A stretch of 64,000 nt of DNA from Azorinus chamasolen (lineage: Eukaryota; Mollusca; Bivalvia; Cardiida; Solecurtidae): assembly GCA_963576725.1 (NCBI GenBank), contig OY755240.1, positions 62,912,003 to 62,976,002 on the forward strand. The letters are read 5' to 3'. A model generated the notes under the pieces. The model was not told the DNA's origin. It saw only the letters and a program-made list of their open reading frames with translations, and searched no databases. Of this stretch, positions 45,850 to 56,930 are shown in pieces; the stretch's first letter is position 1; the number at the start of each line of letters is the position of its first letter. The translations under genes were made by a program, and so were the position numbers.

Positions 45850-46142
45850 TTTTTAGAGTAAACTATCTTGCCACAAGTAACAACATAGGCTATTTATAAT
45901 CAATCTTACTGTAACAACATAGGCTATTCATAATCTATCTTACCTGTCAAGAGGTTAAGCCAATTGTCGCTGACCTTTCATAATTCGTTCACATTCGAGA
46001 TACCCAGTCACCTGGGGTTTATCCTGTTAACGTGTTGTGTCCCACCCTGCTCAGAGTTCGTCTGTTGCTATAAACACAATGCAGGTAGGCCTACTTGTAA
46101 CGTAACTATAGGAATAACCCATCACGTGACAAATTATCTATA
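45850..46142 (+). repeat. Direct duplication, copy 2
   Basis: Partner of 44590-44880, 1260 bp downstream. Its right flank (GGCGAATCGCCGTGTCG) differs from that of copy 1. Confidence 0.85.
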
Positions 46143-46499
46143 TGGCGAATCGCCGTGTCGTCACGCGCACCTGTTATCTTAGCCGAGAAAAGCTTGGTGG
46201 GCAAAAAGACTGACAGCTGATATGTAAACAATAACAGAAACATTGACAGCACTTTGAAAACTTCTGTTAAAATCAATAAAAAAACGATTATGGTGCAATA
46301 GTTGATGATAATTCATGGTTCCGCGGTCGGTTATTTTTGACCAATCAGAGAACGGCATTAAATTATGTCCGTACCACCGCGTCACTATCCGCCATATTTA
46401 ACAACAAACATTCGTAACTAACTTCGTAACTGAGTTAGACATAAGACAAGTTTTATTTAACGTCTGATATTCATAACATAATAACACATAAAAATCCAT

Positions 46500-46580
46500 A
46501 TGCCATTATACACATACAATTAATATTCCTGATGTCATTATTTTCCACATGTATAATATTCATGGAGTAAAGGGCTTATC
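46500..46580. repeat. TTAA MITE right-end remnant
   Basis: AATATTCCTGATGTCATTAT and ATTCATGGAGTAAAGGGCTT match right ends of the TTAA hairpin family. The hairpin itself is missing. Confidence 0.5.
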
Positions 46581-46734
46581 TTGCCTAAGTGCCTAGCTTT
46601 CATTTGTTAACAGCTTGGATTCTGATTTAACTTGGTGTCTACCCTCAGTCAATATCTTCTCAAAAGTTTTAACAAATCGGGAGTAGATCTACAGAAACAA
46701 TTACAACATATCAGAGTTTAAGCAGACATCAGTT

Positions 46735-46973
46735 TTAACCCTTTCCTCCATATAACCGCATTTTCACGCATTTGCAAACAGAGTAGACCCAGATCAGACG
46801 GCTCCTATAGGAGCCGTCTGATCAGGGTTTGCTCTGTTTGCTTTTGATATGATATAGATCTGATTCTACAGTTTTTGTCAAATAAAAAAATCATTGAAAA
46901 TGTAACATAAAAAGCAGCTAATAAACATTCATAATTTATTTCTTACAGGAATATTAAAAAGGGAAATGGTTAA
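46735..46973. mobile_element. Full-length TTAA hairpin MITE, 239 bp
   Basis: TTAACCCTTTCCTCCATATA at the left; GGGAAATGGTTAA at the right; a perfect 26-bp palindrome centred on GGCTCCTATAGGAGCC near 46807, flanked by AGAGTAGACCCAGATCAGAC and its inverse. This is the best-preserved hairpin in the window. Confidence 0.8.
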
Positions 46974-47039
46974 AGCATGATAACAGTTATTTCCGCACAA
47001 TAGATATTTTGTGATACGTGACATTCCAGTCTATTCTTT

Positions 47040-47190
47040 TTAACCTGTTATTCATATAAAATTGTAAACACTTTTCACGATTTTGCAAATAGAGTAGACC
47101 CAGATCAGACAGCTCCTGTTATCTGTAGAAGCTGTCTAATGAGAGTCTGCTCTGTTTCCATATGAAATTAGATCTATATAGATCTGGGCC
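47040..47190. mobile_element. TTAA hairpin MITE, right side lost
   Basis: TTAACCTGTTATTCATATAA at 47040 and a hairpin at 47087-47160 with a widened loop (CTCCTGTTATCTGTAGAAGC). The sequence then passes into GGCCCGTATTCATAAAG, possibly the edge of another element. Confidence 0.6.
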
Positions 47191-47428
47191 CGTATTCATA
47201 AAGCTCCTAAGATACTTTTTTCCCTTAGTTGAAACTCTCTGGCCCCGCTTTCACAATCGATCTCAAACTCGACGCATGCTCAAAAAGTGAGATTTTGCTC
47301 AAACTCGGTCTCCCGAGATGAGAATTTTCTCATGTCGGCTTTCACTAACTTTGAGCAAAGTCTCATCTCAATAATTGAGATTTTGCTCAAAAATCTTGAG
47401 TCAGCATAGTAGTTGTCTCAAATCCAAA

Positions 47429-47600
47429 ATGGCGATACTCAGAAGATTTGTCGTCCGAAGGCAAAGGAGGGGTCGTCGGTAAATTCGCCGACGATTCGAC
47501 ATATCATCATATGTAGAACTTGTCCGATGACGAGTTACCGGCTCGGTATAGATTCTCCTATGATTCTATACTGTTTTTCTCTGTTTCGAGCCGCTTCATA
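47429..47600 (+). pseudogene. Possible PIF/Harbinger transposase N-terminus
   Basis: An ATG at 47429 reads MAILRRFVVRRQRRGRR, a stop, then IRRRFDISSYVE. After a one-base shift it reads DDELPARYRFSYDSILFF. The DDEL..RYRF...I pattern resembles the region ahead of LTPLQQVL in HARBI1-type proteins and in the fragment at 28217-28432. It lies on the same strand as the exons at 50260-50394 and 52699-53060, so it could be their 5' exon. Confidence 0.42.
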
Positions 47601-48099
47601 CAGTTTCCGAGTGGAAAAACGGGAGAGAGAATCCAGCATGAGTTCTACAAATGTTACTAATGTAATTAAAACTGTATCCAATGTCAAGGTTGAAATCTAT
47701 TTTTGTCGATAAAGTGGTGCAATGGGTGATGTCCCCTTATTTATTTTGACCCAGTTGGAAGCGCAGGAAATTATGGTTGTATCCCGGTGTAACCAGTTTT
47801 CGACGGTATAACGGATCAAAGTTGAATATTTACATTAAATAAATATTAAATGTTAAACACAACTTAACTCTAGTTTAGACTAAGTGTGCTTAATATTTAA
47901 TGCAAAGTCATTCACTCTTGCTCGCTTCCAATACTTCGAAATCATAACAAACATGGCAGTACTCACCTTTGTGTATATATTTTCATTTTTGCGTGTATTT
48001 ATTCTCTATAGGCATCCGCATTATAGAGGATATATTATTTTTTATATCCTCTGTTACAGTCCCCATATAGGCTTGCAAAAAATGTAGCGAAAATAGCGG

Positions 48100-49358
48100 A
48101 GGACATTACGAAAGACCGGCGGTGACATTTCCACTTCAAGATTTCACACAATAGAATTCATGATTTCACGATTTCACAATTTCATGATTTCATGATTTCA
48201 TGATTTCACGATTTCACGATTTCACGATTTCACTTCAAAATTTCACAATTTCACGATTTCTAGATTTCACGATTTCACAATTTCAAGATTTCAGGACTTC
48301 ACAATTTCTCGATTTCGCAATTTCAACCTCATGTAGAATCTTTTAGCCACGTGGCACGCTGACGTAATTAAGGCAACAGAGTGGCTCTCGCCCTTGAAAT
48401 TAGGATGGCAATTTGAAATCCATAAATACACCTTTCTACGCCTTTGCAAACAGGCTAGACCCAGCTCAGACGACTCCTATAGGATTTAATCTTATTTATA
48501 ATCCATGATGTCATTATTTCTTACAGTTTATTATTAATTAAATTCTCCTCCAGTACAGTGTCATACAAACATAAGACAATGATTTAACACAATAAACACA
48601 TGATTGGCAATTCTCATGCATGAATATTCATGCAGGAAAGGGTTAAACAATATTGATGGTGGACCTGATGACAAGCTACATGCAAAATATGAAGGCCCTC
48701 GGCCCTACAGTTCTGGAAGGGAAGATTGTCATAATTTTCCGCCGTTTCTTTCATCGTGGCTTTTACGTCAACATGTGCGTTTTGATGACGTCATAACAAT
48801 TCAAATGGACTAAATGAAATCATGAAATCGTGAAATCATGAAATTGTGAAATCGTGAAATTTTGAAGTGAAATCGTGAAATCGTGAAATTGCGAAATCGT
48901 GAAATTGTGAAATCATGAAATTGTGAAATCGTGAAATTATGAAATTTTGAAGAGAAATCGTGAAATCGTGAAATTGTGAAATTGTGAAATCGTGAAATTG
49001 TGAAATTTTGAAGAGAAATCGTGAAATCGTGAAATTGTGAAATTGTGAAATCGTGAAATCGTGAAATCGTGAAATTGTGAAATTTTGAAGTGAAATCGTG
49101 AAATTGTGAAATCGTGAAATTGTGAAATCGTGAAATTTTGAAGTGAAATCGTGAAATTGTGAAATCATGAAATCGTGAAATCATGAAATTTTGAAGTGAA
49201 ATCGTGAAATCGTGAAATTGTGAAATCGTGAAATCGTGAAATTTTGAAGTGAAATCGTGAAATCGTGAAATTGTGAAATTGTGAAACCGTGAAACCATGA
49301 ATTGCTTTGTGTGAAATCTTGAAATGGAAATGCCACCGCCGGTCTTTCGTAGGACATT
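48100..49358. mobile_element. 1.24-kb foldback element with 8-bp target duplication
   Basis: AGGACATT occurs exactly at 48100-48107 and 49351-49358. Between them (48108-49350) the ends are inverted: ACGAAAGACCGGCGGTG at the left, CACCGCCGGTCTTTCGT at the right, and the homology extends through TTCAAGATTTCACACA. Both arms continue into arrays of the 8-10 bp unit GATTTCAC(G/A), forward at 48150-48330 and reversed at 48826-49310. The 222-codon minus frame (ISRFHDF repeats) is a translation of the array. Confidence 0.85.
48415..48646. mobile_element. TTAA hairpin MITE nested in the foldback element
   Basis: CCATAAATACACCTTTCTAC, a half-decayed hairpin (AGACCCAGCTCAGACGACTC, CTATAGGA) and a right end ATTCATGCAGGAAAGGGTTAA at 48626-48646. 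It occupies the centre between the inverted minisatellite arms. Confidence 0.6.
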
Positions 49359-49559
49359 GATCATTATGTTTACATCGTAATCGTATCGTGCATGTTTCGT
49401 ACCTATGAGTTTACCTTCATTGTACAATAATTGCTGTTGATTTACACACGATAAATCGGCAAATATCAGATCAACCAATGGCCATGCTTACCAGCGTTTA
49501 TTATGCTCTTGAATGTAAGAATGTCATTAATGATTATCATGTTTTGCTCATAACTTTGT

Positions 49560-49640
49560 ACATTGCTCCTGGGTCTTGATTAGCATTCATAATGTCATTA
49601 TTTTTTACAGGAATATTGATGGACTAAAGGGTTAATAAAT
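49560..49640. repeat. TTAA MITE right-end remnant
   Basis: CATAATGTCATTATTTTTTA and GGACTAAAGGGTTAA match family right ends. No hairpin nearby. Confidence 0.5.
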
Positions 49641-50259
49641 TAATACACTGATGCTGTATTTATGAGACACATTACATTCCATTCACTTAATTTGTTACAT
49701 TATCCCTCACCACCACATTTGTTCATAAATATAGGAAGTGTCACTTGTCCAGGTAGTCAGCTTATTTGTAGAATTATTTGCACAATTTTTGTGTCACCTG
49801 CCGAGAGACAGTGTGTCTAATAGGGATAACTTTTCTATCATCTATCTGTCTGTCTGTCACATGTTGCCTCATAGACAGGTGGCGTGTGTGTTCCGTGAAC
49901 ACCACTTGTTGTAATGGACACAAATGTATGATGTGTTTTGGTTTTGGCAGAAACTGGAATAAGAGTTATACAAAGACCTATGATAACACATGTTATCATA
50001 GGTATTTGATTTATATAATTCTATAAGGAAACAGAGTAGAACCTGATCAAAATGCTACTTTACAGTCATTTGATCTGAGCATACACTGTCAGGTTGAAAA
50101 ATTGAAAAAAAGTTTCACTTAATCAGGTAAATTGCTGAACAAATTTTTATTTAAAATCAATGTAGACTCAGTTAGTAGAAGTAAAATACACCTAAGTCAA
50201 ATATTATATTTGTGTATTTATTTATATGTAATTTGTATAAATTTTCCATTATTCTGCAG

Positions 50260-50394
50260 ATTTTTGTAATTATTACAGGATTTCCAAATGTAGTGGGTAC
50301 AATTGACTGCACCTGGCATGTAAAAATACAGTCACCAAGTAAATATGAAGTGGATTGTGTTAACTGCAAAGGGTTTCATCCACTCAATGTACAG
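50260..50394 (+). pseudogene. PIF/Harbinger transposase exon with intact splice sites
   Basis: Acceptor TTCTGCAG at 50259 (a second AG at 50278) and donor NVQ|GTAATA at 50395 bound an open frame, IFVIITGFPNVVGTIDCT ... VNCKGFHPLNVQ. This matches the first catalytic-Asp region of HARBI1-like transposases (FPNVVGTIDGT; RKGFHSLNVQ), with the usual CTH altered to CTW. Phase 0 at the donor. The next coding block is 2.3 kb downstream at 52699. Confidence 0.8.
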
Positions 50395-50713
50395 GTAATA
50401 ATATTAAAATGTCTAAATGGTTTATAATATAATGTTATACAGTAACTAATTTATATTTTCCACATTGTAAATCTTTCAAAACTGTTTTGTCTACAGTACA
50501 AATTTTGAAAATGGTATGGTTTCATGCATACAGTTTCCAGTTTGTGAATAAATATACATGTACTGTTAGGAACAGTAAGATTAACCATTTCTTTCTTTAA
50601 CCCTTTGCTCCATGCATATTCATGTAAGAACTAATGACATCATAGATAGATAGAGATAGACTGGTTTATTTCAATATTGAGCAACAACACATACATATTT
50701 TGAAATTATGAAG

Positions 50714-50848
50714 AGGTTAAAATATGGCATAGGTGTGCCTTCTGGCCATAATGGCACACCTGGTGCCATAATAGCCCGAGGGCTATTGTGACACCAGGTG
50801 TGCCATTATGGCCAGAAGGCACAGTGCACACATGCCATATTTTGACCT
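50714..50848. mobile_element. Near-perfect 135-bp palindrome, CCCGAGGG centre
   Basis: AGGTTAAAATATGGCAT and ATGCCATATTTTGACCT bound arms containing GTGCCTTCTGGCCATAATGG and ACACCTGGTG, with the centre AATAGCCCGAGGGCTATT. It lies inside the putative Harbinger intron. The CCCGAGGG core recurs in the modules at 11045 and 20275. Confidence 0.8.
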
Positions 50849-51448
50849 TTTTATTGAATACCGTAAACATTTTACTAGATAGATCTATATGCCATCTATT
50901 CATTTCAACACAATCTACAGTAGATGTAACATCCCAACAAACCACAGACATAGATCTAGAGATCTATATTTTTGCAAAAATAAGGAAGGAATAGTCATAC
51001 TTTCATGTCATATGTGTGTTATGATTGAACAAACAATATAAAAGTAATAATGTCATATGTGTGTTATGACCCATGTCAGTCACATCTATATCAAGGATGA
51101 CACAAAAAAAGAGAAAATAGTTCTTATTTCCACTGTGGTCCTTGTTATTGATGGTCTGACATAGAGAGGCATGAATTATGAAGAAAATTAAATAATTTAT
51201 TTAAATGGAAATTTAAGATAATTATGCTTATCACTGTTGTAAATGCTCTATTAACTACTATTATTATATTAGCAATATGAAATAAGTTATCTAGATTGGC
51301 ATCATTTATCACATGTTACTGAAATTTATAAAAATCTTAGTAATATATAATGGAATGTAAGATCTGCTGTAAACAATGCAATTGAAATATGCATGAGCTT
51401 TGCTGCAGAATTCCCAACCACAGGCCATTTAAGTCAGAAAGTAGAGAG

Positions 51449-51943
51449 TTAACCCTTCCCCCATATAAAATTGCTTTCACCTATTTGTAAAGAAGACCCA
51501 AATAAGATGACTCCTATTATCCTATAGGAGCTGTCTGATCAGGGTCTGCTCTGTTTGCTTTTGATATGATATTGGTCTGATTCTAGTTAATAAATATTCA
51601 TGTTGTCATTATTTCTTTCATGAAAACTGAATGGGGATGGGTTAAATAGCTGTTTACTGTCATGTTAAAAGTGTAAAGGTCCCTCACTGGGAGTCATGTA
51701 GGACATGACAGTTGGTCTTTGAAATACTCTAGAAATACCCTGTGGAAAATCATGATTATTAATTAGATTAATAAGTTACAATAGCACATGGACACAGGAA
51801 TTTTTGGTCAGAACAGAAACTGTAGAATAATATCTATATTATATCATAAGCAAACAACAGATGGCTCCTATAGGAGCTGTCTTGTCTGGGTCTACCCTGT
51901 TTGCAAATGCGTAGAAAAGCATATTAATGGAGTAAGGGGTTAA
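51449..51943. mobile_element. Composite TTAA MITE with two hairpins, 495 bp
   Basis: Outer ends TTAACCCTTCCCCCATATA (51449) and AATGGAGTAAGGGGTTAA (ends 51943), and an inner GAATGGGGATGGGTTAA at 51629-51645. Hairpins at 51485-51560 and 51850-51915. The spacer 51646-51850 is the reverse complement of 23820-24026. Confidence 0.75.
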
Positions 51944-52194
51944 TGTCAGAATATTTTAGCATGAATTGTTAACTTCATTAAATATTCATAAACTTAATTC
52001 TTATATTCATATGAATATTTAAAAGGATTTTTTTACTGAGACAAAAACTATGATAAAATCTGTATATATATATTTATTCCAAACTTCAATATCTATCAGA
52101 TCTTCATGGGCTAAATAGTAGAGATATGGAAGGTGGAACACTGTAGCCATTTTAAAAAGTAATAAAGAAACAGATCCTTTAAATTCCATGAGCT

Positions 52195-52285
52195 GACATA
52201 GTAGACCCTGATCAGAAGGCTCATATAGGAGCCGTCTAATCCGGGTCTACAATGCTTACTAGTGTGTTTGTATGAGAGAAAGGGT
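52195..52285. repeat. TTAA-family hairpin with right end
   Basis: GTAGACCCTGATCAGAAGGC, CATATAGGAGCC, GTCTAATCCGGGTCTAC, and AGAAAGGGTTAA at about 52273-52284. Confidence 0.6.
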
Positions 52286-52472
52286 TAAGACAATCAATGA
52301 ATATTTGCAAGGTGTAAAGTGTTACCCATGTCTGTCCATTTATGTATAAATATTACATTTTCAAGTTTTGTTTTTACAATATAACTTCAGTATCGTTTGA
52401 AAATATTTTAACCAAACTAGGAATTAAACTGTTTTACCTGTAGACAAAACATGTAGGTAAATTATATGCGTA

Positions 52473-52620
52473 CAGTAAAACCTGGAATTCTGGTACAGAG
52501 AAGAATTTACATACTTTCAGGCAGGTGGCTGCATGACTTTACCCCTGCATTCTGCTGCCACCTTTCTCCAATACCAATATTTATACTGAATTGAACATCT
52601 GGTTAAGAGGAGTTTTACAG
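52473..52620. mobile_element. TA-flanked pogo-like MITE, degenerate
   Basis: CAGTAAAACCTGGAATTC and GAGGAGTTTTACAG with TA on both sides. It sits just upstream of the Harbinger exon acceptor. Confidence 0.5.
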
Positions 52621-52698
52621 TAACAACTTTGATTGATAAACATTTTACAAATCTATTTGAAAAATGAGTGTGTAAGCAAATGTTTTGCTTTTCTTCAG

Positions 52699-53060
52699 GC
52701 ACATATGAAGGTATTTAGTAGGAGATTCAGGCTATACAGTTTGACCATTGCTGATGACACCATTTCATGAGCCATCAACAGACCAGGAAATTTTAAAAAC
52801 AGTCTTTGTAGAGTTAGAGTTACCATTGAACAGTTCTTTGGCATACTAAAGTGTCGCTTTCCATGTCTCAAACTGGATTGAGAGTTGCACCAAGATGTCA
52901 GCAGCATATATTGTAATGGCATGTGTTGTGCTGCATAATTTTGCAATTGGAAGGAGTGAACCAATAGAAATGGAACATAATAAAGAGCCTGATGACAATG
53001 ATAATGATATGTGCAAATTGGAAATTATGGAACAAACATTCGCCGGCATATATGTCAGCA
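52699..53060 (+). pseudogene. PIF/Harbinger transposase C-terminal exon, frameshifted
   Basis: After the acceptor TTTTCTTCAG (ends 52698) the sequence gives GDSGYTV, TGA, PLLMTPFHEPSTDQEI; then in another frame CRVRVTIEQFFGILKCRF; then MSAAYIVMACVVLHNFAIGR. These are the second Asp block, the catalytic Glu block and the conserved VLHN region of HARBI1-like DDE transposases, in order. At least one stop and two frameshifts inactivate it. Confidence 0.82.
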
Positions 53061-53104
53061 TTATTTTTAGATCAACTGCTATTTAAAAATTGGAATTTCC
53101 AATA

Positions 53105-53320
53105 CAGTATAACCACTCTAAAGTGACCGCCAAATAAAGATATAAATATGTGTCAAAGAGGCACATGTTATCTTTATGCATGATGAAAGTAATGCAAAAA
53201 GCTCCAATAGGAGCTTTTTGCATTACTTTAATCCTGCATTAAGCAACCACTTGTGTTTTAATACCACTACAGTTAATCATGTAGTGGACGCTACAAAGTG
53301 GTCCTTAAGTACTTGTGAAA
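53105..53320. mobile_element. TA-flanked pogo-like MITE with internal hairpin
   Basis: CAGTATAACCACTCTAAAGT at the left and AAAGTGGTCCTTAAGTACTT at the right (degenerate). The internal palindrome GTAATGCAAAAAGCTCCAAT ... GCTTTTTGCATTAC lies at 53190-53228. Confidence 0.55.
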
Positions 53321-53410
53321 TACAACAACAGATCATGATATTCATTGATTTTTTTTAATCAGCCGATTTATAATATGACAGTCACAATCTTTAGTTTCAA
53401 TTATTTTCTA

Positions 53411-53627
53411 CCATTTGCTCATATTGACACCTTTGTAAGAGTCACTTTTTGAAACCATTGTAATAAATAGAGCATTTGCTCCTGATAATTACGCAAATGC
53501 TCTATTTATCAAATAGGTTTCAAAACTAATCAGATCTAAAGTTTTCCTTTTCTCTAGTAAATGCTACATTTTAATAATTTATTCAAAGAGGTTGAGTGTA
53601 AAAATAACCTATGAGGTAATGGGTTAA
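53411..53627. mobile_element. TTAA MITE (GAAACCATTGT hairpin family)
   Basis: Internal palindrome at 53451-53522 (GAAACCATTGTAATAAATAG, GCATTTGCTCCTG, inverse). The right end is ATAACCTATGAGGTAATGGG plus TTAA (53624-53627). It is the inverse-orientation relative of 610-825. Confidence 0.7.
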
Positions 53628-53764
53628 ACAAACATTTTTTCACACCTTGTTAAACTGGGCATACCCAGAACATACAACTCCTGTATATGCCTTTGTAAAA
53701 ATAATATAGCTACGAAATTATATAATGTCATTAATTTTTAAATGAATATGGCACAGTGAAAGGC

Positions 53765-53960
53765 TTAACCCTTTCCCTAATACAAATTATTTGTCACATC
53801 TTTGCAAACAGAGTAGACCCAGATGAGAGATATATATAGGAATCCCTGACGTCTGATCAGGATGTTTATTTATGAAATTATGATAGATCTGACTATACAG
53901 TTTCTTCCAGCACCAAAGCTTCTTATGTATACATACCAGTATAATAATTCAAATAATAAA
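53765..53960. mobile_element. TTAA hairpin MITE, decayed
   Basis: TTAACCCTTTCCCTAATACA at 53765 and CAGAGTAGACCCAGATGAGA with a broken hairpin to 53870. The downstream TATACAGTTTCTTCCAGCAC resembles the interior of other copies. Confidence 0.55.
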
Positions 53961-53989
53961 TATTCACGATAAATGAATAAGAAATTGGA

Positions 53990-56280
53990 CTTAACACAGA
54001 AGCATACAGTGTATATCTTATTCAAATTTGTCCTTCATTGGCAGTTTGATTAGGGTCTGCTCTATTTGCTCAAGCTTGACATTAAAATGCTGAATCGAGG
54101 TTTGATGCTGAGGAGCTGTTAGAGAATCTGTTAATTAATAAGTTTATTCTTTCATTGTCTGATAGTAAGTTTTCTTCTTCTAGTCTGTCTATTCTTCTTT
54201 TTCTTTCATTCTGCCCCCAACATAGTACATAGGTACGCTGATCTAGAAGAGTTTGTCCGGGCTCTTTCTTGGAAAGTATTTGTCCAATCCAACCAAACTA
54301 TATACATGTACATGTTTGTGACAATTAAACTTGGTCAAGTTTGATAGCCGTGTAAATCGCTTCAGTCATTCAGGAGTTGCGGCTCTTTATTTGCAAAAAT
54401 GACTAAGTTTTGATAATGACTTTAGAATATATTGTCCGGACTCTTTCTTGGATAGATTAGTATTTGTCCAATCCTCACCAAACTTTACCCTTAGGAAAAA
54501 GGAAGGCAGTTAACTTGCAGTGATTTAGCAGTGTTTTTCAGAACCAGTAAAAAGCAGTTTTTTTAGCAGTTTGTTCTAAACCAGTTTTTAGCAGTGAAAG
54601 TGCAGTGAAATCGGCCGAAATATTTAAATGAGCTAGCAGTCATATGAGGTCATAAAAAACTGCAAAATAACTGGCTTACCAGTTATGAACCAGTTAAATG
54701 ACATCATTAAACTGGAAGAAAAACTGTCCACATTTTTTCAGCAGTTAAATTACATCATAAAATACTGGAAGAAAAACTGCAAAATAACGGGCCATTATTT
54801 CTAAGCAGTAAAATGACATCATGGAATACTGGAAGAAAAACTGCCAGTATTTTTTGCTGGGGTGGGGGCGGGGAACAAATAAATTTCCATCAAAAGTTTT
54901 TTAACATTTTATATACTGTAATGGAAAAACATAACATACGGCTAAATGAAAATTATTATTTATGCTGCAGTTTTCAAAAGGTTCACTCTTAATTTTTAAG
55001 AATAAGTTAATTGCACCATTACTGGGCATTTTACAAAACACTAACAGATGGCATACAGAGTAGATCCTGTTAAGACAGCTCTCTTACAAGCCCTCTAAAC
55101 TTGGTCTATACTATTTGTACAGAACACATGTACTCCTTTTCAACACAGATGTTATACTACAATAACTGTACAAAATACATGCTCTCTAGTAAGTTGTAGT
55201 AGTCTTGTTTTTAGCCATTTGAATAGATATTTACACCTTGCAAAATTACTTTAACAAATCAAAAGATCCAGAGTGCTGTCTATCTCCTTGAAGAGTTGCT
55301 CCATCATGAAACTGTCCCCACAATCTTATGCAAGTCTATGGTCTTTTGAAAAGATGGTGACAAGTTTTAGCACCTTCATTTTTCTGTATGACAACTATCC
55401 TTTTTCTTCTCTTTGTGTGTCAGGCTTGTTGATCTGGACTATAGGCACAGCTGTATCCCCAGTCCTGCAATAACAAATGTTACTAATAACATAAACATTA
55501 TCAAAATAATATTAAATCTAATTCTTCCTCCCTGTTTATGTTTTATACACTGAAATTCAACAACCTATAATGAAAGATTTATCATGTTTTGACTGACCTA
55601 TTTACATACATGTCCAATTTATTGACAAAATTTCATAAATCTGGATATTTAACTTTTTACATCATACACTTCTATGACTTTGCAAATGGAGTAGACCAAG
55701 ATCAATCGTGTAAGAGATAACTAATCCCCATTTTCTCTATTTGCTTTTGGAATAATATATTTTCTGCCTAAGCCAGAATTTGTGTTCATAATTTTATGCC
55801 ATAATGAAATATAATCTGGTAATAATGTGACGCAATTACTTCCATGAACATTCATGGTGTAAAGGGTTACATCTCAACAAATCTTATAGGTCTGTTCCCA
55901 ACTAAAACAGGTAAGAATATTATTTCACTTGCTATACTTTCATTTTCATTGCAAACATGACTGCTGGAAAAAAGTAAACATATTCAATTTTCTTTTTTAA
56001 TAAATCTGGTTATTGGTTGTATTTTGATGTCTCTCCCCATGAGATGCATGGGTACAGTGACTTTGGTGTTGCATGGTTGATCATTGTCACGTTCAACAGA
56101 AATAGAGAGTAGAGGGGTGAAGAGCTAGCTAGAATATTACCCCACCCACCCACTTACATGAAAATCGAAGATAAACAATATTGAATAATAAAAATCTAAT
56201 TAGTCTTAATTTATTAGAATTGATAATTAACTCACCATGGCAGTTATGGAATTTTTAAAGCCTAATTCAGCTGTGTTCTA
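53990..56280. other. No gene; AGCAGTTTT-type tandem phrases and hairpin remnants
   Basis: 54500-54860 repeats CAGTTAAATGACATCAT / ACTGGAAGAAAAACTGC phrases with a period near 70 bp. TTGTCCGGNCTCTTTCTTGG occurs at 54255 and 54432, about 177 bp apart. Hairpin remnants of the TTAA family lie at 55035-55110 and 55685-55745, with a right end at 55851-55870. No frame is convincing. Confidence 0.45.
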
Positions 56281-56314
56281 TCAACTGTCATGCTATGTAA
56301 TCGACAACTCGACA

Positions 56315-56930
56315 CATTTTTAAAACTACTGTCCATTTCAATTTACTTTGTCACTGAATTTGAATCGAGATTGTTTTTCATTTCTTACCGGATCGAGATC
56401 AAATTTAAGCCACTTGTGTCATCGTTTTTCACGAACTCTGTGCCTGAGTTTCCCTTGAATCCATCTTCAAATAAATATTTCATGCATAAAAACAATGTTT
56501 TCCCATTGTAAACACGTTCATTTCAAATTGCAAATGGCGGACGATTGACGTCGAGTGGAACGGTCGAATTTAACTAAGGGTAATTATAGCTCTTAAAAGT
56601 TGACGTCATACACGAAATTACGTCATTTATTTCATATCAGTATGCTATTCACCCCTCTTGAAAAATGATATGCTCCACGATCCATACAAACGGCGGCCAT
56701 TTGCAAAGAAACAGCTGATCGAATTAGCATGTAGAAAATGTATTTTCGGCATTTTATTCCTTGTTACTGCATGAAATTGAGGGATATTTAGCATGGGAGT
56801 TCGTGAAAAACGATGCGATCAAATGAATTATATTTAAGGTCAGTCTGACTCGAAATGAAAAAAAATATCGATTAAAATTCAGTGACAAAGTAAATTGAAA
56901 TGGACAGTAGAAATATTGACAGTTTGTAGC
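56315..56930. mobile_element. Long inverted repeat, arms about 215 bp
   Basis: CTACTGTCCATTTCAATTTA and CTTTGTCACTGAATTT (from 56327) recur inverted near 56870-56930; GTTTTTCACGAACTC recurs inverted near 56800. The loop (56530-56700) has CACCCCTCTTGAAAAATG. The overlapping frames (73 codons at 56290, 69 on the minus strand at 56754) are each other's mirror images, not genes. Confidence 0.7.

Noticed and set aside
44590..46142. LTR retrotransposon (LTR pair)
   Set aside because: Ends are not TG...CA, no target duplication, no polypurine tract, no retroviral-type domain in the spacer.
47413..47712. A 99-codon plus-strand gene
   Set aside because: Starts at a non-ATG codon and is out of frame with the Harbinger-like residues readable in the neighbouring frames.
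48810..49478. 222-codon minus frame rich in ISRFHDFT repeats
   Set aside because: It is an in-frame translation of the GTGAAATC minisatellite in the foldback element. The mirrored array has no corresponding protein and no start context is evident.
55273..55473. Possible gene frame or Harbinger partner (Myb/SANT) fragment
   Set aside because: Neither strand gives a recognisable pattern; only weak impressions of a Leu/Lys-rich helix.
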